Shown: positions 7,138 to 9,499 of the stretch, piece after piece | How positions within the stretch are numbered: position 1 is the stretch's first letter | How the letters are laid out: every line of letters begins with the position of its first letter | Assembly: GCA_949289925.1 (NCBI GenBank) | Contig: CASEPW010000103.1 | Location: 1-9,499 of the forward strand | Source: an uncultured Mycoplasmataceae bacterium | Lineage (GTDB): Bacteria > Bacillota_I > Bacilli_A > Mycoplasmatales > Mycoplasmoidaceae | Reading direction: 5' to 3' | Length of the DNA stretch: 9,499 nt | Program-made: the position numbers and the translations under genes | Notes under the pieces: model-generated | Told to the model about the DNA's origin: nothing | Databases searched by the model: none | The model's input: only the letters and a program-made list of their open reading frames with translations

Positions 7138-7824
7138 GTGAAAAACGTATTTAGTATTGCAATTGATGGTCCAGCAGGAAGTGGTAAATCAACAATCGCT
7201 AGAATTATTGCTGATAAATTAAATTTTAAATATATTAATTCAGGTGCTTTTTATAGAGCAATTGCATATTTTATGTTTCAAAATGATATTACTTTTGAAC
7301 AAATAACAGATTGAAATGAAGAGGTTTTAAATAATGTAAATTTAAAATGAAAAGACAGCAATATTATTTTAAATGGTAATATTATAAATGAAGAAGTTAA
7401 ATCAAATAGATATTCTAGTTTAGCTTCACAAATTGCAGTTATTCCAGAAATTAGAAAATTTGTTAATAGAAATATTTATTCAATATCTGAAATTAATGAT
7501 ATAGTGGTAGATGGTAGAGATATAGGAACTGTAGTATTACCTGATGCAACAGTTAAAATTTTTTTAGATGCAGATGTTAACACAAGAGCAAAAAGAAGAT
7601 TTGATGAAATTGTTAAAGATGGTGGTAATCCTGTTGATTTTGATACATTAGTTAATCAAATAATTGAAAGAGATAATCGTGACTATACTAGAGAAATTGC
7701 TCCTTTAAAAAAGCCAAAAGATGCAATTGTTTTAGATTCAAGTGAAATGAGTATTGAACAAGTAGTTGAAGCTGCGTTAAGAATTTTTTATGCTGTTGCA
7801 TCAGGAGATATGATAGGTGAATAA
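7138..7824 (+). CDS. cmk: Cytidylate kinase
   Basis: A 228-residue CMP/dCMP kinase, the usual length for the bacterial enzyme. It transfers phosphate from ATP to CMP or dCMP in the cytoplasm, recycling nucleotides and making CDP, which is a substrate of the NrdAB reductase encoded upstream. The P-loop is GPAGSGKST at 11-19. Next come the CMP-site stretch INSGAFYRA (33-41), the VDGRDIGT motif (124-131), a RRFDE segment in the lid region, and the [13 protein letters not shown] stretch typical of the family. The start is GTG, with GAAAGG (7127-7132) in the right place; no upstream ATG fits. The 3' end overlaps the def start by 8 nt, in a different frame, so the two are coupled. Confidence 0.95.
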
Positions 7825-8404
7825 GACAAAATTACAATTAAATATCAATAATAAATTAAAACCAACTATGGATTGAATTGTTACAGATGATGATCCTAGA
7901 ATAAGAATTAAATGTTCACCATTAAATGAAATCACCAATGAAGATAATGAATATATCAATAAAATGGTTAGTTATGTTGATGCTTGTTTTAATGGTGAAA
8001 GTAAAAAATATAATATTAAAGCAGGAATTGCAATTGCAGCTCCACAAGTAGGTTTTGATAAAAGGGTAATATACCTAAATTTTGAGGATGAACAAGGACA
8101 CCATCAATATTTATTAGCTAATCCAGAAATAGTTGCCCAATCAGAAGCAAAGTCTTTTATTCACAATGGTGAAGGATGTTTATCAGTTAAGAAAGATGTA
8201 GAATGCAATATTCCAAGAAATTATAAAATAATTGTTGAAGCATATGATTTATTAACTAATCAAAATGTTTCAATTACAGCTACTGAATTGTTATCTATTT
8301 GTTTGCAACATGAAATAGATCATTTAGATGGTGTGTTGTATACAGACCATATTGATAAACAAAAACCAAAATATATCAATCCTAATTGATTTAAAGTAAA
8401 CTAA
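7817..8404 (+). CDS. def: Peptide deformylase
   Basis: A 195-residue metal enzyme that removes the formyl group from the N-terminal Met of new proteins. All three family motifs are present: GIAIAAPQ (70-77, motif GxGxAAPQ with the third Gly as Ala), EGCLS (119-123, metal-binding Cys121) and HEIDH (165-169, metal ligands His165 and His169, catalytic Glu166). The length and GVLYTDHI context resemble the longer Gram-positive (type 2) forms. I chose the GTG at 7817 because AGGAG (7803-7807) precedes it by 9 nt; the next in-frame ATG is about 17 codons further in and has no such site. Residues near both ends include UGA-encoded Trp, so a standard-code reading would truncate it. It overlaps the next gene as TAATG. 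Confidence 0.94.
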
Positions 8405-8781
8405 TGAAAGAATTATTTTTTTATCAAATTAATTATTCAAAATTTTATGGTTATGTATTTGATATTAAAAATAATACTGATTTTGAAATAATTTTAAATA
8501 ATTTAAAAAAACATCATAAAAAAGCAACACATTTTGTTTATTGTTGTAAATTTATGGAAAATAATAAATTTGTTTTAAAAAGAAGTGATGATGTTGAACC
8601 AAAAGGTTATACTACAAATTCGATGATTAATTTAATTGAAAGAAATAATTTAAATAATATTGCATTTATTGTTGTTAGGTATTTTGGAGGAATTAAATTA
8701 GGTGGTGGAAAATTAATTCAATCATATAATAAAACAATTAATGAAGCATATAAAATCTATGTTTGTAAAAAGAATCTTTAA
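8404..8781 (+). CDS. YigZ/IMPACT-family protein, N-terminal domain only
   Basis: A 125-residue protein of the UPF0029/IMPACT N-terminal family (YigZ, YvyE). The diagnostic stretch is clear: KATHFVYCC (47-55), RSDDVEPKGYTTNSM, and VVRYFGGIKLGGGKLIQSYN, which corresponds to the RYFGGIKLGAGGL signature of the family. Biochemical function is not established; the eukaryotic relative IMPACT acts on translation control through GCN1. YigZ proteins are usually about 200 residues, with a second C-terminal domain that is missing here. The gene ends one base before the end of the converging minus-strand gene, so there is no hidden room for it. Translation probably depends on coupling to def (TAATG); I see no clear Shine-Dalgarno. 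Confidence 0.88.
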   Translation: MKELFFYQINYSKFYGYVFDIKNNTDFEIILNNLKKHHKKATHFVYCCKFMENNKFVLKRSDDVEPKGYTTNSMINLIERNNLNNIAFIVVRYFGGIKLGGGKLIQSYNKTINEAYKIYVCKKNL

Positions 8782-8782
8782 T

Positions 8783-9370
8783 TTATCAATATATTTTTTT
8801 TGATATCTTACCTTTTAATAAATACAATGGATAAGTACAAGCACTAACAACAAAAATACTTATCCCCATTGTAATATATCCAATTGGTGCATTTAAAACA
8901 AAACTCGCAATAAAGCTTGCTTGATAAAAAATAATTCCTGATAGTGTATAAGAAAATACCAAAATAGTATATGAAATTATATGTAATACTAAGATAATTA
9001 AAATATTTAAAAATCAATATATTTTTTTATTATCATTTTCATATTTTTCTATTATTAATGAAAAAATATTATATCAACATATAAAAAAAGCAAATGACCA
9101 GCATGGTAACATATAATCAAAAAAAATGTTTCCACTAATTCCAAAGATAATAGTAAAAAATGGTGAAAGAAAAACAAACAATATTCTAAATGGAATTGTT
9201 TGTAATGAAAAAACTCCTAAAACTAAAATAATTAAATGTATTTGCGGTGAAAAACCATTAATTAAATTTACTTCTTTAAATGCAAAACGAATGATTATAA
9301 ACATAGAATATAAAATTCCACTTAATATCATTTCACCAATTATTAGTCTTTTTGGATATTTTAAATTCAC
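8783..9370 (-). CDS. thiT: ECF transporter S component, probably thiamine-specific (ThiT-like)
   Basis: A 195-residue, very hydrophobic protein with five or six membrane helices. Such S components bind a vitamin and dock on the shared EcfA/A'/T energising module, which is not in this window. The mid-protein FGISGNIFFDYMLPCWSFAFF and the late SGIIFY and FVLNAPIGYITMGI stretches resemble ThiT proteins; this is recognition by eye, so substrate is uncertain and another S component is possible. It reads through two internal UGA codons (9074-9076 and 9014-9016), and the last codon before TAA is a third. The start is unclear: GTG at 9370 is given, but TTG at 9385 adds five residues, and neither has a ribosome site. 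A TATAAT at 9377-9382 could even make the GTG transcript leaderless. I see no TPP riboswitch in the short upstream gap. Confidence 0.6.
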
Positions 9371-9463
9371 ATTAAAATTATACAATTTTATTATATTTTT
9401 ATATTTTATAGACTGTTGAAACTATAATCTTTTTACACAAGTTGTATAATCAACATAGTACAT

Positions 9464-9491
9464 AAAAAAATACAAACCGAAGTTTGTATTT
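9464..9491 (-). terminator. Rho-independent terminator for a minus-strand gene right of the window
   Basis: A perfect 10-bp stem (9468-9477 with 9482-9491) closes on a TTCG tetraloop on the minus strand and runs into seven T's (9470-9464). The T tract and loop fit minus-strand transcription, so a gene beyond 9499 ends here. Between it and the ThiT-like gene (9386-9463) I see no gene, only AT-rich sequence with weak promoter-like hexamers. Confidence 0.8.
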
Positions 9492-9499
9492 AATTGTAC

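Noticed and set aside
8784..8805. Bidirectional terminator between the converging yigZ-like and thiT-like genes.
   Set aside because: Only a 6-bp AT-rich stem with a 10-nt loop, and no T run follows on the plus strand. Too weak to call.
9126..9419. 97-residue open frame on the plus strand.
   Set aside because: It is antisense to the membrane protein gene, has no family resemblance and arises from the AT-rich complement of hydrophobic codons.
9386..9463. Promoter for the thiT-like gene (for example TTGATT at 9448-9453 with GATTAT at 9425-9430) or a TPP riboswitch.
   Set aside because: The hexamers are poor matches in very AT-rich sequence, and the gap is too short and lacks the conserved elements of a TPP riboswitch.

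Overview
The window comes from a wall-less bacterium of the Mollicutes. Base composition is extremely AT-rich. Genes read through only if UGA is tryptophan (genetic code 4): dnaB, nrdB, nrdA, the LRR/zinc gene, cmk, def and the minus-strand membrane gene all carry in-frame UGA at positions where their families have, or tolerate, Trp. nrdA even has two UGA codons in a row at 4329-4334. I cannot name the species. Nothing in the window looks mobile: there is no IS, phage, CRISPR, rRNA or tRNA signal.

Region 1 (1-201) is a control region without genes. It holds a good candidate promoter pointing left out of the window, three DnaA-box-like 9-mers (two form an 8-bp inverted repeat), a perfect A8/T8 palindrome and a poly-T tract.

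Region 2 (202-5666) is a tightly packed plus-strand operon: dnaB (Bacillus-type primosome protein), dnaI (helicase loader), nrdB and nrdA (class Ia ribonucleotide reductase). The gene borders overlap or abut (1 nt overlap, 11 nt gap, 14 nt overlap). This joins loading of the replicative helicase to synthesis of the DNA precursors, below putative DnaA sites. Two things stand out. The DnaI-like protein has lost its Walker A motif but kept Walker B. The reductase is of the E. coli NrdAB type rather than the NrdEIF type usually described in mollicutes.

Region 3 (5672-7120) is one gene with its own probable promoter and a strong terminator. It encodes a protein without a signal peptide that joins six 23-residue BspA-like leucine-rich repeats to two copies of a ~52-residue CxxC...CxxC domain that I do not recognise. 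It is the least explained protein in the window.

Region 4 (7138-8781) is a second plus-strand operon of housekeeping genes: cmk (CMP kinase, which makes CDP, an RNR substrate), def (peptide deformylase) and a single-domain YigZ/IMPACT-type protein. These also overlap by a few bases.

Region 5 (8783-9499) lies on the minus strand. It has a five- to six-helix membrane protein resembling an ECF transporter S component, probably ThiT (thiamine). Its stop codon is one base from the end of the converging operon. A rho-independent terminator at 9464-9491 ends a further minus-strand gene lying to the right of the window.
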